64,000 bases of DNA, taken from positions 1 through 64,000 of the forward strand of contig CAWFJE010000002.1 in assembly GCA_963816155.1 (NCBI GenBank). The letters run 5' to 3'. Shown here in pieces: positions 26,828 through 36,202 of this stretch (position 1 is its first letter; each line of letters opens with the position of its first letter). The translations under genes were made by a program, and so were the position numbers. The notes below the pieces were generated by a model that saw only the letters and a list, made by a program, of their open reading frames with translations, was not told the origin of the DNA and ran no database searches. Origin of the DNA: JAXGXJ01 sp963816155. GTDB taxonomy: Bacteria; Actinomycetota; Thermoleophilia; RBG-16-64-13.

Positions 26828-28276
26828 TCATCCCTCTTCGGTGGAGGGCATACACCTGACCGGCATGCACTTCCACCAGTAGTTGTAGATACCCCCCACG
26901 TAGTACAGCAGGCGGAAGGTCATCTCCACGGGCATGCCCACGGTCACCGCCGCCGGGTCGCGGTCCGTCATGTCGCACATGAGACGACCGCCTCCCTCGA
27001 AGTCGACGAAGGTGACCGTCACCGGGGGATCGACCGTCTGCATCACATGGTCGTGGGAGAAGGAGAAGACCTTCGCAGGCACGTCGGCAAACGGGTACGA
27101 TTCGCGCTCGTCCTTGGCGTGACAGTTCACGCACACCCGCTGCGGCGGATACTGGGGCGTGCCGCAACGTAGGCAGCGCGTGCCCGTTAGCCTCATCTCA
27201 TACGAGACTTCGCGCCACTGGGCCGCGGGCGAAGGCATGCGCAGTTCGAGAGGCGGCCGTGCGGCGGGCTGCAGTGGCAGCAGTTCGCGCCAGCGCAGAT
27301 ACTGCTCGTAGTTGCGCAGCAGGGCTTTGGACGCCACGTGTTTGCGTACACCCCAGCAGTCCGCGATACTGCCGACCCGCTCTGTGGTCTCCAGGATGGC
27401 CGTGTCGCAGCCGTTGCCGTAGCAGGCCAAGAGGATGGTCTCGCCGCTACCCGCCTGTTCCAGGGTGGCAACGAGGCTCATGAGGCTCATGGCGCAACCG
27501 GTGTCCCCCACCGAAGCGTGCAACAGGTCCTTGATCTGCGTCTCTTCGTTGATGCGCAACTTCTTGGCCACGTTGCGCAGTTGGCGTGCGTTGGGGGAGT
27601 TCAGCGCCACGTGAGCGATGTCGGTGACGGCCATGCCGTACTTCTCCAGCGCGGCGGACACGCCGTGCACCATCACGTCAACGTAGCCTTCCTCCATGGC
27701 GAAGCGATCCTCGGCCGAGCGGACGAACGTGTCCTTGTCCGAACGCCAGGTGTCCTGGATCTCGTAGTACCTGCTATCGAAGCGTGTCACCTCGGCGATG
27801 GTGTCGTCGCGGCTCACCAACAGAGCCACGGCTCCGTCCCCGAGGTTCATCTCCGCGGGTCCGGACGGATACCCCATCCGTGCATCCGCGGCACAAACGA
27901 GGATACGGTCCGCACTTCCGCTCGTGACGCCATCGAGAGCCGCTTTGAGAGCATTCGTCCCGGCCCTCAGCGAGCCCCCGAAGTCGACAGTGAAGACCTC
28001 CGAGGGCAGACCAAGCACGGCGGCGATGGTGGCCGCGGTCTGCTTCTCCCGGTAGGGCGCGGTGGTCGACGCGAAGTACAGGCCGTCGATCGACACGCGG
28101 TCCACGCCTTGCAGGCAGTCGCGCGCGGCGGCCACGGCCATAGTCAGACTGTCCTCATCGTAGCTGGCGACCGCCCGCTCCCCGGGTGGCGCCGAACAGG
28201 ACCACGCCCGGGCGATCTCTGCCCGGCTCAGTCGGAAGAGGGGTATGTATGCTCCGTAGGAAGATATTCCCGCCAT
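26828..28276 (-). CDS. HMG-CoA-synthase-like domain fused to DUF35 zinc-ribbon/OB domain
   Basis: 482 residues. Residues 1-330 are a ketoacyl-synthase-III/HMG-CoA-synthase-type fold (start GISSYGAYIPLFRLSR). Residues 345-470 are a DUF35 domain with an intact zinc ribbon (Cys368, 371, 382, 385) and an OB part (VFSFSHDHVM, VDFEGGGRL). The nucleophile region that reads A-C-K-A-G-T in archaeal synthases reads S-L-R-A-G-T here (Leu103), so it cannot be a normal HMG-CoA synthase. In archaea and in PhlACB these domains are separate proteins joined to a thiolase; here two are fused and the thiolase follows four bases on. Probably a non-catalytic partner of that thiolase. Confidence 0.85.
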   Translation of the reverse strand: MAGISSYGAYIPLFRLSRAEIARAWSCSAPPGERAVASYDEDSLTMAVAAARDCLQGVDRVSIDGLYFASTTAPYREKQTAATIAAVLGLPSEVFTVDFGGSLRAGTNALKAALDGVTSGSADRILVCAADARMGYPSGPAEMNLGDGAVALLVSRDDTIAEVTRFDSRYYEIQDTWRSDKDTFVRSAEDRFAMEEGYVDVMVHGVSAALEKYGMAVTDIAHVALNSPNARQLRNVAKKLRINEETQIKDLLHASVGDTGCAMSLMSLVATLEQAGSGETILLACYGNGCDTAILETTERVGSIADCWGVRKHVASKALLRNYEQYLRWRELLPLQPAARPPLELRMPSPAAQWREVSYEMRLTGTRCLRCGTPQYPPQRVCVNCHAKDERESYPFADVPAKVFSFSHDHVMQTVDPPVTVTFVDFEGGGRLMCDMTDRDPAAVTVGMPVEMTFRLLYYVGGIYNYWWKCMPVRCMPSTEEG

Positions 28277-28283
28277 GCCGACC

Positions 28284-29114
28284 CTACTTCTGTAGGACGA
28301 TCTCGCCGAGGTAGATGTCCTTCGACGTCTTGGTGGTCACGGTCTCGGCACCGTAGCCTGGAACCTGGATGGTGACGGTGAACTCAGTGTTGGCCGGCAG
28401 CCCTTCGAACTCGAAGTCACCGAAACCGTTCGTCTTGGTGCTCCGGCTGTCGCCGTCGCCGCTGAGAACCACCTCAGTGTCTTTCGCCACCTCGTCCACG
28501 TCGCCGTAGATGATGGTGCCGGCCACGAACTTCTTGGGAAGGCCTCTATAGGTGACCTTCTCACCCATGGCGTATTCCGGGCCGAGGACCTCGGTGGCAC
28601 CGGCCGCCACCAGCCGCGCCACTGCGCTGGCAGGGTCGTCCAGGTCACCGAAGACAAGCGCTCCGCTGGGGCAGGACTCCACGCAGCGAGGCTCGGGCTC
28701 ACCCTTGTCCAGGAGATGGGCGCACATGGTGCACTTCTGGGCCAGCTGGAGCTCCTCGTTCCACTCGATCCTGCGGTAGGGGCAGGTCTTCACCAGTTCC
28801 TTGTTGCCCTTGGCCTTCTCCGGGTCGATGAGGACGATGCCGTCCGCGCGCCGGTAGATGGCCCCGGTCTGGTCGAGTTTGATGCAGGCGGCCGAGTCGC
28901 AGTGGCTACACGTGACCGGGACGTGGTCCACCTTGACGTGCGGGTACTTGCCGCGCTCGAGCTCGTTGACCTTCATCCAGTTGCCGCCGCTCATGGGCTG
29001 AGGGGCCGAGTAGCCGGGATAGTCGTTACCGGCGAATTCGTCCCGGCAGGTGAGGAAGCAGTTGTAGCATCCCACGCACCGATCGATATCGATCGCTATT
29101 CCGAATCTAGTCAC
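28284..29114 (-). CDS. athS: pyrogallol-phloroglucinol transhydroxylase small (iron-sulfur) subunit
   Basis: 276 residues. Twelve cysteines (13, 16, 19, 23, 69, 72, 77, 111, 128, 131, 144, 148) can bind three [4Fe-4S] clusters. Residues 196-276 form a beta-sandwich domain (GTIIYGDVDEVAKDTEVVL, then TNGFGDFEFEGLP), the arrangement known for the small subunit of Pelobacter acidigallici transhydroxylase (about 275 residues with a C-terminal Cna-B/transthyretin-like domain). It lies four bases after the large-subunit gene, so they form one cytoplasmic complex. There is only one copy for the tandem large subunits. Confidence 0.9.
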   Translation of the reverse strand: MTRFGIAIDIDRCVGCYNCFLTCRDEFAGNDYPGYSAPQPMSGGNWMKVNELERGKYPHVKVDHVPVTCSHCDSAACIKLDQTGAIYRRADGIVLIDPEKAKGNKELVKTCPYRRIEWNEELQLAQKCTMCAHLLDKGEPEPRCVESCPSGALVFGDLDDPASAVARLVAAGATEVLGPEYAMGEKVTYRGLPKKFVAGTIIYGDVDEVAKDTEVVLSGDGDSRSTKTNGFGDFEFEGLPANTEFTVTIQVPGYGAETVTTKTSKDIYLGEIVLQK

Positions 29115-29117
29115 TTC

Positions 29118-31652
29118 TTACGCCTCCCACTTGCAGACTTCAACGAGAAAGGACATGTTGGCTTCGCCGTAGGCGTTCTTGCTGGTCATGCGCGAATGCG
29201 ACAACAGGTTCACGCACCCACCTCTGTCGATGCTATCCGCGTTGCCCGGCTCCAGCGGATCGTACTTGGCCGCGGCCTGGTAGGAATGGACCAGGCCCGG
29301 CCGGCAGCGCTCGGTCACCAGCGCCACGCCCAGCACTCTTGCGCGGTCGTTGTACACCATGACGAGGTCGCCGTCCTTGATGCCCCGCGCTTCGGCGTCG
29401 TCGGGATTCAAACGCATGGGCCAGTAGGCGTAGCCGTCCTTGACGATGCGGTGCTGGCGCATGTCGTTCAGCCACTCGATCTTGTTGTCCTGATGGGTGT
29501 GGTAGGAGTGCTTGGCGTGCGGCGTCATGAGGATAAGGGGATACTTGTCCACCAGGCCCTTGGTCTCGTGGCCCTCGTAGAGAGGGATGTAGCGAGGCAT
29601 GGGCGGCCGTTCCTCGTCGTCGGGGAAGTGCTCCTGGAGTCTCGTCCGTATGAACTCGATCTTGCCCGAGGGCGTGGCCAACTCCGTCGCCTTGTCGGTA
29701 CCCTGGAGCGGGTTGAAGCGGTCGGGGGTGTCCACCGGCCGACCCTCGTAGTACCACTTGTTGGACACGGTGGGCTGATAGTCTTCGGGCAGCGAGGGCA
29801 CCACGAAGTAGCCCTTCTTCTTGAACTCCTCATAGGAGACGTGCTTGGGCAGGTCGGTGTAGTCGAAGACCTTGCGGATCCAGTCTTCCTCTGAGTTGCC
29901 CTCGGTGTACTCCTCCAGGAAGCCCAGGCGCTCCGCCAGTTCGCAGTAGATCTGGTAGTCGGGCTTGGACTCCCACAATGGCTCGATGCACTTCTGCTGA
30001 TACATGAGGATGCGGTGGTTGCAGTTGACGTTGCCGTTGCCGTAGCCGCCCGGCTGGGCCCACTCGGAGATGTCTTCGTGCTCGAAGTTGGTGCTTGCGG
30101 GCAGGATGACGTCGCCGAAGGTGGTCTCGCTCTGCCAGTGGCAATCCTGCATGACCACGAACTCCAACTTGGGCGACTGGTACATGCGCACCCACTTGCT
30201 GGTGTCGGTCATGGTGGAGATGAAGGAACCGCCATGGCGGTGGATCATCCGGATCTCGGCGCCGTTCGGGCCGGGCTCGGGGTACTGCATGGGCTTGAAC
30301 TGCTGCTCGGCATACTGCACGCAGAAGCCTTCGCCCAGCCATTCGATGTGCCCATCCAGGATGGCCTCGGGCAGCATGATGCGGTAGACCTTCTGGGTGA
30401 CCTCGTTGCGGTCCGGGAAGGTGGGTTGCTCGGCGACGAGCCCGAACACGTCCCAGCCCACGTCGGAGTAACCGGCGCTCTTGAAGCTCATGTCGAGCGG
30501 CGCGCCGTGAGCGGTCCCGCCCCAGAGGTTGACCCCGTCCTTGCCGATGCCCGTCATGGCGGCCAAGTGGATCATGAGGCTGCACCATTCAGTGGCATAC
30601 GAGTTGCGGCAGGCGCCGGCAGTGCCGTACTGGGTGCCGGTGGCGATCATGGTCTTCTTGGAAGCCCACTGCTGAGCCAAGGCTTTGATGGTGTGAGCGG
30701 GGATGTCACAGATGGCGGCCGCCCAGTCGGGGGACTTGGGAATGCCGTCGGTCTCGCCCAGGATGTAGGCCTTCCACTCGTCGAAGTGGACAGTGCGGTT
30801 CTCGATGAACCAGTGGTCGTAGGTGTCGTCCACGATCCACTGGTAGGCGATGGCCTGGGCCAGGGCGGCGTCGGTGCCGGGGCGCGGAGCCAGCCACTTG
30901 TCGGCCATGTGCGCGGCGGTGGCGTTGCAGTAGGGGTCGATGAAGATGCCCGTGACCCCCAGTTCGCGGAGCCACTCCCTCCAAATGACTGTCTCCTGGC
31001 CACCATAGCCGCCGGCGGAAGTATTGGGATCGACCGACCAGTACATCACCTGCTCGGTGTGCTTCAGGGCCTCGGCCAGCATGTCGAAGGCATCGGACTG
31101 ACCGAAGCGCCAGTACCAACCCCATGTATGCATGCTGCCCCAGTGCCAGCCTTCCCAGCTGTCGGGGTTGTCCAGAAGCTGGGTGTAGCCCAGGATGTTG
31201 TAGAAGCGGGGCATGGGGCCCATCTTGTAGTAGAGCAGCCCGTAGTTGTGATGGGAGGAGACGAAGGCGGTGACGGCGGCCTTCCCGTAGGTCCCCTGGA
31301 TGCGCTTGGTCTCACTCGCGACGATGTCGAGCGCCTCGTCCCAACTGATGCGCACGTACTCGTCCTTGCCCCGGAGTTCGGGGTGCCGCTCGCCGTTGGG
31401 GTCGAAGTTCTTGCGCTTCATGGGGTACTTGATGCGTTGGTCCGAGTAGACGCGCATGCGCTCTGCTATGTTGAAGGAGTTGATGGTGGTCTTGCGCGGA
31501 TCGGAGAACTTCTTGCCCCTGGCCTCGATGGTCCAGCGGCCGCCGTCCTCCTCCGTCAGCCGCAGTGGGCGCATGCGGGTGATGACCCCGTCGTCCACGG
31601 TGACCTTGACCATGCCCCCTATGCAACAGTTGATGAATTCTTGCTCTGCCAT
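29118..31652 (-). CDS. athL: transhydroxylase large (molybdopterin) subunit, copy 1
   Basis: 844 residues of the DMSO-reductase family. The Pelobacter enzyme uses His144, Tyr152, Asp174, Ser175 (Mo ligand) and Trp176; here His134, Tyr142, Asp164, Ser165 and Trp166 occur at identical spacing (SSHHNYG, YYKMG, NPDSWEGWHWG). As in that enzyme no N-terminal iron-sulfur Cys motif is present. It should convert pyrogallol to phloroglucinol with a tetrahydroxybenzene cosubstrate, without net redox change. It lies between a paralogue (3 bases) and the small subunit (3 bases), so it is the likeliest partner of AthS. Confidence 0.9.
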   Translation of the reverse strand: MAEQEFINCCIGGMVKVTVDDGVITRMRPLRLTEEDGGRWTIEARGKKFSDPRKTTINSFNIAERMRVYSDQRIKYPMKRKNFDPNGERHPELRGKDEYVRISWDEALDIVASETKRIQGTYGKAAVTAFVSSHHNYGLLYYKMGPMPRFYNILGYTQLLDNPDSWEGWHWGSMHTWGWYWRFGQSDAFDMLAEALKHTEQVMYWSVDPNTSAGGYGGQETVIWREWLRELGVTGIFIDPYCNATAAHMADKWLAPRPGTDAALAQAIAYQWIVDDTYDHWFIENRTVHFDEWKAYILGETDGIPKSPDWAAAICDIPAHTIKALAQQWASKKTMIATGTQYGTAGACRNSYATEWCSLMIHLAAMTGIGKDGVNLWGGTAHGAPLDMSFKSAGYSDVGWDVFGLVAEQPTFPDRNEVTQKVYRIMLPEAILDGHIEWLGEGFCVQYAEQQFKPMQYPEPGPNGAEIRMIHRHGGSFISTMTDTSKWVRMYQSPKLEFVVMQDCHWQSETTFGDVILPASTNFEHEDISEWAQPGGYGNGNVNCNHRILMYQQKCIEPLWESKPDYQIYCELAERLGFLEEYTEGNSEEDWIRKVFDYTDLPKHVSYEEFKKKGYFVVPSLPEDYQPTVSNKWYYEGRPVDTPDRFNPLQGTDKATELATPSGKIEFIRTRLQEHFPDDEERPPMPRYIPLYEGHETKGLVDKYPLILMTPHAKHSYHTHQDNKIEWLNDMRQHRIVKDGYAYWPMRLNPDDAEARGIKDGDLVMVYNDRARVLGVALVTERCRPGLVHSYQAAAKYDPLEPGNADSIDRGGCVNLLSHSRMTSKNAYGEANMSFLVEVCKWEA

Positions 31653-31655
31653 CTG

Positions 31656-34193
31656 CTAGGCCTCCCACTTTGCTACGTCGATCAGACATGAGTTGTTGGC
31701 TTCGCCGGGCGCGTTCTTCGACACCATTCTGGAGGGAGTCAGCAGGTTGACGCAGCCGCCTCTGTCGGGGCTGCCCGCCTTGCCGGGCTCCAAGGGATCG
31801 TAGTTGGCCGCGGCCTCATAGGAATGGATGGTTCCGGGTCGCACCCGTTCGGTGACATGCGCTATGCACAGCACCGTGGCGCGGTCGTTGAAGAGCTTGA
31901 CTATGTCTCCCTCGCTGATGCCGCGGGGCGCAGCATCATGCGGGTTGATGCGCATCGGCCACCAAGCGTAGCCATCCTTCTTCACGCGGTGGGCGGGGAT
32001 GTCATCCAGCCAGTGGCTCTTGTTGTCATGGTGAGTGTGATACGAGAAGCGCGGGTGAGGGCTGATCAACTGCAGCGGATACTCATCGGCCAGCCCCGGC
32101 GTGTCGTAGCCCTCCCAACTGGGGATGTAGCGCGCCATGGGTGGCCGCTCTTCGTCATCGGGATCGAAAGCCGTGAGGGTCTGGCTCACGAACTCCACCT
32201 TGCCCGAGGGCGTGGCCAGACCGCTACCCGTCTTGGGCGGTCCGGGGGGAGTCCTGTCCTCGGAATACACATCGCTCTCGCGGCCCTCATAGAACCAGCG
32301 GAAGGACACCCTGGGCTCCTCATCGGCGGGCATGGCCGGAACGACGAAGTAGCCCTTCTCGGTGAATTCCTCCCAGGTGACGTACTTGGGCAGGTCGGAC
32401 TTGTCGAAGACGATGCGGTTCCAGTCGTCGATGGAGTGGCCCTCGGTGTACTCGTCCTTGAAGCCCAGCCGCTCGGCCAAGAGCGTGTAGATGTCGTAGT
32501 CGGGCTTCGACTCCCACAGGGGCTCGATGCATTTCTGCTGGTAGATGCAGACCCTGTGGTTGCTGTTGAAGTCGTTGAACCCATAGCCACCGGCCGCACC
32601 CCACTCGGAAAGGTCGGAGTGCTCGAAGTTGGTGGAGGCAGGCAGGATCACGTCCCCGAACATGGTCTCGCTCTGCCAGTGGCAGTCCTGCATGACCACG
32701 AACTCGAGGTTCTCGTGCTGGTACATCCGCACCCACTTGTTGGTGTCGGTCATGGTGCTGATGAACGAGCCGCCGTGGCGGTGGATCATCTTGATGGGGG
32801 CGCCGTCGGGCCCGGGCTCCGGGCAGGTGAAGCGATGGTACTGCTGCTCGATGGAGTTGCCGCAGAAGCCCTCGCCGATCCAGCTCACCGGTGGGTCCAT
32901 CACGATCTCGGGCAGCAGGATACGGTAGGTCTTCTGCGTTACCGGGTTGCCGTGCGGGAAGTACGACTTCTCAGCCACGGTGCCGAAAGCGTCCCAGCCG
33001 TTGTCGGAATATCCGAACATCCTGAAGCGGTAGTCGATGGGGGCCGCACCGGCGGTGCCGCCCCAGAAGTTGACGCCCGGCCTGCCGAAGCCCTGCATGG
33101 CCATGAGGTAGATGCACAGCCTGGCCCACTCGGTGGCAAATGCTTGGCGGCAGGCGCCGGTGGCGCCGAAGATGCTGCCCACGGCCAACATGGTCTTCTT
33201 GGCCGCCCACTCGCGGGCCAGCGAGCGGATGGTGTGCGCCGGGATGTCGCAGATCTCAGCCGCCCATTCGGGGGTGCGGGGCGTGCTGCCGTCCTGGCCC
33301 AGGATGTGCTTCTTCCACTCCTCGAAGCCGAAGGTGCGGTTCTCCACGAAGAAGTGGTCGTAGGTGTCTTCGGTGAGCCACACGTGGCCGATGGCCTCGG
33401 CCAGCGCGGCGTCGGTGCCGGGCCGCGGCGCCAGCCACTTGTCGCCCATGCTGCCGGCCGTACAGTTGCAGTAGGGGTCGACGACCACGAACTGGATGCC
33501 CAGTTCCTTCATCCACACGCGCCAGATGAGATTGTCTTGGCCGCTATACATGTAGGAGGTGCTGTTGGGATCGACCGACCAGAAGATGACCTGCTCGGTG
33601 TTCTTCAGCGCGTCCTGCAGCAGCTCAGACTGCTCGCAGTGACCCAACCGCCACCAGTAGCCCCAGGTGTGGGTGGCTCCCCAGTGCCAGCCTTCCCAGC
33701 TGTCCGGATTGTCGAGGCACATGCTGTAGCCCAGGATGTTGAAGAAGCGCCCCAGGGGACCCAGCTTGTAGTGCAAGAAGCCCCAGTTGTGATGCGAGGA
33801 GGTCATAGCAGTGATGGCGGCCGGGCCGTATTCGGACCGTATCCGAGTGATCTCACCGGAGACGATGTCGAGAGCCTCATCCCAGGAGATGCGCTCGTAT
33901 TCGTCCTTGCCCCGCAGTTCCGGATGCCGGTCGCCCTTGGGGTCGAAATGCTTCCGCTTTAGCGGGTAGTGGATCCGATTCTCGTAGACGCGCTGCCGCT
34001 CCGGCACTTCATAGGACTGCAGGGTGGTCTTGCGGGGCGGGCTGAACGTGCGTCCCCGGGCGTCGATGGTCCACGACGCAGCATCGCTGTCGTCGAACAC
34101 GATGGGCCTCATACGGGTGATGACCCCGTCGTTGACGTAGACCCGCACCGGTCCGCCGACCGTGCACTGCATCTTGACCTTCTCTTCAGACAC
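31656..34193 (-). CDS. athL: transhydroxylase large (molybdopterin) subunit, copy 2
   Basis: 845 residues from GTG 34,193, with GGGAGGG six bases upstream. Same active-site set at the same numbers as copy 1: His134 (SSHHNWG), Tyr142, Asp164, Ser165, Trp166. Clearly a tandem duplication (shared RISWDEALDIV, WHWGATHTWG, CNCTAGSMGDKWLAPRPGTDAAL) but well diverged, so the copies probably differ in substrate, for example other trihydroxybenzenes or hydroxybenzoates. No separate small-subunit gene is present; it may share AthS. Confidence 0.88.
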   Translation of the reverse strand: MSEEKVKMQCTVGGPVRVYVNDGVITRMRPIVFDDSDAASWTIDARGRTFSPPRKTTLQSYEVPERQRVYENRIHYPLKRKHFDPKGDRHPELRGKDEYERISWDEALDIVSGEITRIRSEYGPAAITAMTSSHHNWGFLHYKLGPLGRFFNILGYSMCLDNPDSWEGWHWGATHTWGYWWRLGHCEQSELLQDALKNTEQVIFWSVDPNSTSYMYSGQDNLIWRVWMKELGIQFVVVDPYCNCTAGSMGDKWLAPRPGTDAALAEAIGHVWLTEDTYDHFFVENRTFGFEEWKKHILGQDGSTPRTPEWAAEICDIPAHTIRSLAREWAAKKTMLAVGSIFGATGACRQAFATEWARLCIYLMAMQGFGRPGVNFWGGTAGAAPIDYRFRMFGYSDNGWDAFGTVAEKSYFPHGNPVTQKTYRILLPEIVMDPPVSWIGEGFCGNSIEQQYHRFTCPEPGPDGAPIKMIHRHGGSFISTMTDTNKWVRMYQHENLEFVVMQDCHWQSETMFGDVILPASTNFEHSDLSEWGAAGGYGFNDFNSNHRVCIYQQKCIEPLWESKPDYDIYTLLAERLGFKDEYTEGHSIDDWNRIVFDKSDLPKYVTWEEFTEKGYFVVPAMPADEEPRVSFRWFYEGRESDVYSEDRTPPGPPKTGSGLATPSGKVEFVSQTLTAFDPDDEERPPMARYIPSWEGYDTPGLADEYPLQLISPHPRFSYHTHHDNKSHWLDDIPAHRVKKDGYAWWPMRINPHDAAPRGISEGDIVKLFNDRATVLCIAHVTERVRPGTIHSYEAAANYDPLEPGKAGSPDRGGCVNLLTPSRMVSKNAPGEANNSCLIDVAKWEA

Positions 34194-34320
34194 TTATTCC
34201 CTCCCGATACACGTCGTGCTCGATCTCATCCAGCCCGAAGGGCCGGCCTGAGCCCGCATTGCGCAGTCCGGCGATCCCGCCCCGATCAACCTCGAAAGTC
34301 TCCTGACCGGCAACGATCAC
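34186..34320 (-). CDS. candidate 44-residue small protein between dctM and athL
   Basis: GTG 34,320 overlaps the dctM stop (GTGA), and the frame ends at 34,186, overlapping the start of the downstream transhydroxylase gene by eight bases. The peptide begins MIVAGQETFEVDRGGIAG and ends DVYREGISV. Tight overlaps at both ends suggest translational coupling, but third-position GC is only moderate and no family is recognised. It may be a coupling leader rather than a functional protein. Confidence 0.35.
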   Translation of the reverse strand: MIVAGQETFEVDRGGIAGLRNAGSGRPFGLDEIEHDVYREGISV

Positions 34321-35636
34321 ATCCCCGCTGTCAAGCTGGGCAACCAGGTGCTTATCCACGGCAGGAAGATAAGCAACAGAAGCAGGATAATCATGGTGCC
34401 CACGAACGGCCACACGCCGCGAAATATCGTATACATGGGCACATCCCTGTTCATGCCTGCCAAGGTGAACACCACCACCCCGACCGGCGGAGTGACGCAA
34501 CCGATCATGATGCAGAGCACCGTGATCACACCGAGTTGGAGGGGAGAGAAGCCCAGGTCCACAGTCAAGAGACTGAAGAAGATGGGCAAGGTGATGATCA
34601 TGACCGACCATATGTCCATGAGAGCGCCCAAGATCAAGTAGAGGATGCAGACCATGATCAGGACCACGTACTTGTTAAGATTCGCCTCCACCAGAGCGCT
34701 GGATAGAGTGTTGGCCACCTCGGTCGACGTCAAGAAGTAGCTGAAGTACCGCGCGCCCATGATAAGCAGGAAGATCATGGCCGCCGTCTTGGCCGAATCC
34801 AGGAAGGCCCGACCCAGAACCTTGGGAGTCAGCTGGCGGTAGAAGAGGCTCACGATCACTACGGCGGCCGTACCGGCAGCGCCGGCCTCAGTGGGGGTGA
34901 ACAACCCGGTCATGAGGCCGCCCATCACCAACCCGAACACGACGACGATTCCGATCAGTCCCTTGAGCGATAAGACCCTCTCTTTCAAGCTCACGGGTTC
35001 GTGTGACGAGGATAGGCTGGGTTTGAGCTTGCACTGGAGGGCGATCTGGCCCATGAACATGAGCGTGAGAAGAAGGCCCGGGACGATGCCGGCGATGAAG
35101 AGGTCTGAGATGGGAGTCTCGGTGATGAAACCGAAGACCACGAAAGCAGCGCTGGGCGGGATGAGGATGCCCAGATTGCCGCCCGCCGCGATAGACCCGA
35201 AGCTGAGCTTATCATCGTAGCCGTAGCGCCTCATCTCCGGGAGCGCGGCCTGGTTCATCACTGCCGCCGTGGCGATATTGTCCCCGCACACAGCCCCGAA
35301 AGCTGCACAGGAACCCACGGTGGCCATGGCCAGACCGCCCCGGTAGTGCCCCAGCCATTTGTTGAAGGTGTCAAAGGCCGCTTTGATGATCCCCCCCCGG
35401 CCGGCTACAACGCCCATGACGATGAACAGGGGGATGATCACCAGGATAGGGGAGGAGGCGACCTCATAAATGGTGGTAGACAAAGCTGTGTATGCAGCCG
35501 GAAGGCCTCGGGTCAGGGAGAAGCCCACAAACCCGCCCACCATGAGGGCCAACCCCACGTGCAGGCGCAGGAACATGAGGGTGAAGAAGACGACCGTGCC
35601 GATCGTGGCGCTGGTCCACAAGGGAAGATCGGTCAT
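34317..35636 (-). CDS. dctM: TRAP transporter large membrane subunit, second system
   Basis: 439 residues, start overlapping the dctQ stop (ATGA, 35,633-35,636). Multiple helices with LGILIPPSAAFVVFGFI and GALMDIWSVMIITLPIF are DctM signatures. Part of the promoter-A operon with the transhydroxylase genes directly downstream, so the system probably imports a trihydroxybenzene carboxylate or a related acid. Confidence 0.88.
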   Translation of the reverse strand: MTDLPLWTSATIGTVVFFTLMFLRLHVGLALMVGGFVGFSLTRGLPAAYTALSTTIYEVASSPILVIIPLFIVMGVVAGRGGIIKAAFDTFNKWLGHYRGGLAMATVGSCAAFGAVCGDNIATAAVMNQAALPEMRRYGYDDKLSFGSIAAGGNLGILIPPSAAFVVFGFITETPISDLFIAGIVPGLLLTLMFMGQIALQCKLKPSLSSSHEPVSLKERVLSLKGLIGIVVVFGLVMGGLMTGLFTPTEAGAAGTAAVVIVSLFYRQLTPKVLGRAFLDSAKTAAMIFLLIMGARYFSYFLTSTEVANTLSSALVEANLNKYVVLIMVCILYLILGALMDIWSVMIITLPIFFSLLTVDLGFSPLQLGVITVLCIMIGCVTPPVGVVVFTLAGMNRDVPMYTIFRGVWPFVGTMIILLLLLIFLPWISTWLPSLTAGM

Positions 35637-36184
35637 TTCTTCACCGCCCTATCGATAGAGGCCAAGAAACGTGCAAACCATATGGGGACAAGCGTGGCCA
35701 TGCCGAACGCAGACAGGTAGGCGAAAGGCCATAGGGGCAGGCTGAGCGTACCCATGGTCGTTTGCCCCCGATCCTGGACCTTGATGCCCCAGACCACCAG
35801 TTGCCAGACCGCAATCAGCAGGATGGCAACGGCGATGGCATAGATGATGGGTGCGATGATCTTCTGGGCTCTCTCGGGCAGATGGCTCACAAGGATGTCC
35901 ACAGCCATCTTCTCGTGACCCATGTGCTCCAGACCCATGACCATGAACACGATGACCACGAGCGACTGCTCTGTGATCTCGCGCATGCCCGGCAATGGGG
36001 CGCCAAACTGTCGCCCGACGATCGAGTAAAGGATGGCCAGGACCAACAGGCCCAGAACGGCAGCGCCGATGTAACCCAGCCACGTGTAGAAGGGCTTCAG
36101 GGCCGCCTCAAGAGAATAGGCGAATCTGCCCAGACCCGAAGCGGGCACCATCGCCTCTGCTTCAGGTGGTGCGTGTCCAACCAT
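35633..36184 (-). CDS. dctQ: TRAP transporter small membrane subunit, second system
   Basis: 183 residues from ATG 36,184. Four membrane segments; MREITEQSLVVIVFMVMGLEHMGHEKMAVDILV is the usual DctQ helix 2 region. It overlaps dctM by four bases and lies 68 bases downstream of dctP, separated by a strong hairpin. Confidence 0.85.
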   Translation of the reverse strand: MVGHAPPEAEAMVPASGLGRFAYSLEAALKPFYTWLGYIGAAVLGLLVLAILYSIVGRQFGAPLPGMREITEQSLVVIVFMVMGLEHMGHEKMAVDILVSHLPERAQKIIAPIIYAIAVAILLIAVWQLVVWGIKVQDRGQTTMGTLSLPLWPFAYLSAFGMATLVPIWFARFLASIDRAVKK

Positions 36185-36202
36185 CGTAGTCCTTTCATCA
36201 AA

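Noticed and set aside
26828..28276. True HMG-CoA synthase for mevalonate synthesis
   Set aside because: The nucleophilic Cys position is Leu and the operon is catabolic; no other mevalonate gene is present.
30015..33962. Long plus-strand frames (558 and 712 codons) opposite the athL genes
   Set aside because: Antisense shadows of strongly conserved molybdopterin proteins; composition is Val/His/Gly-rich without domains.
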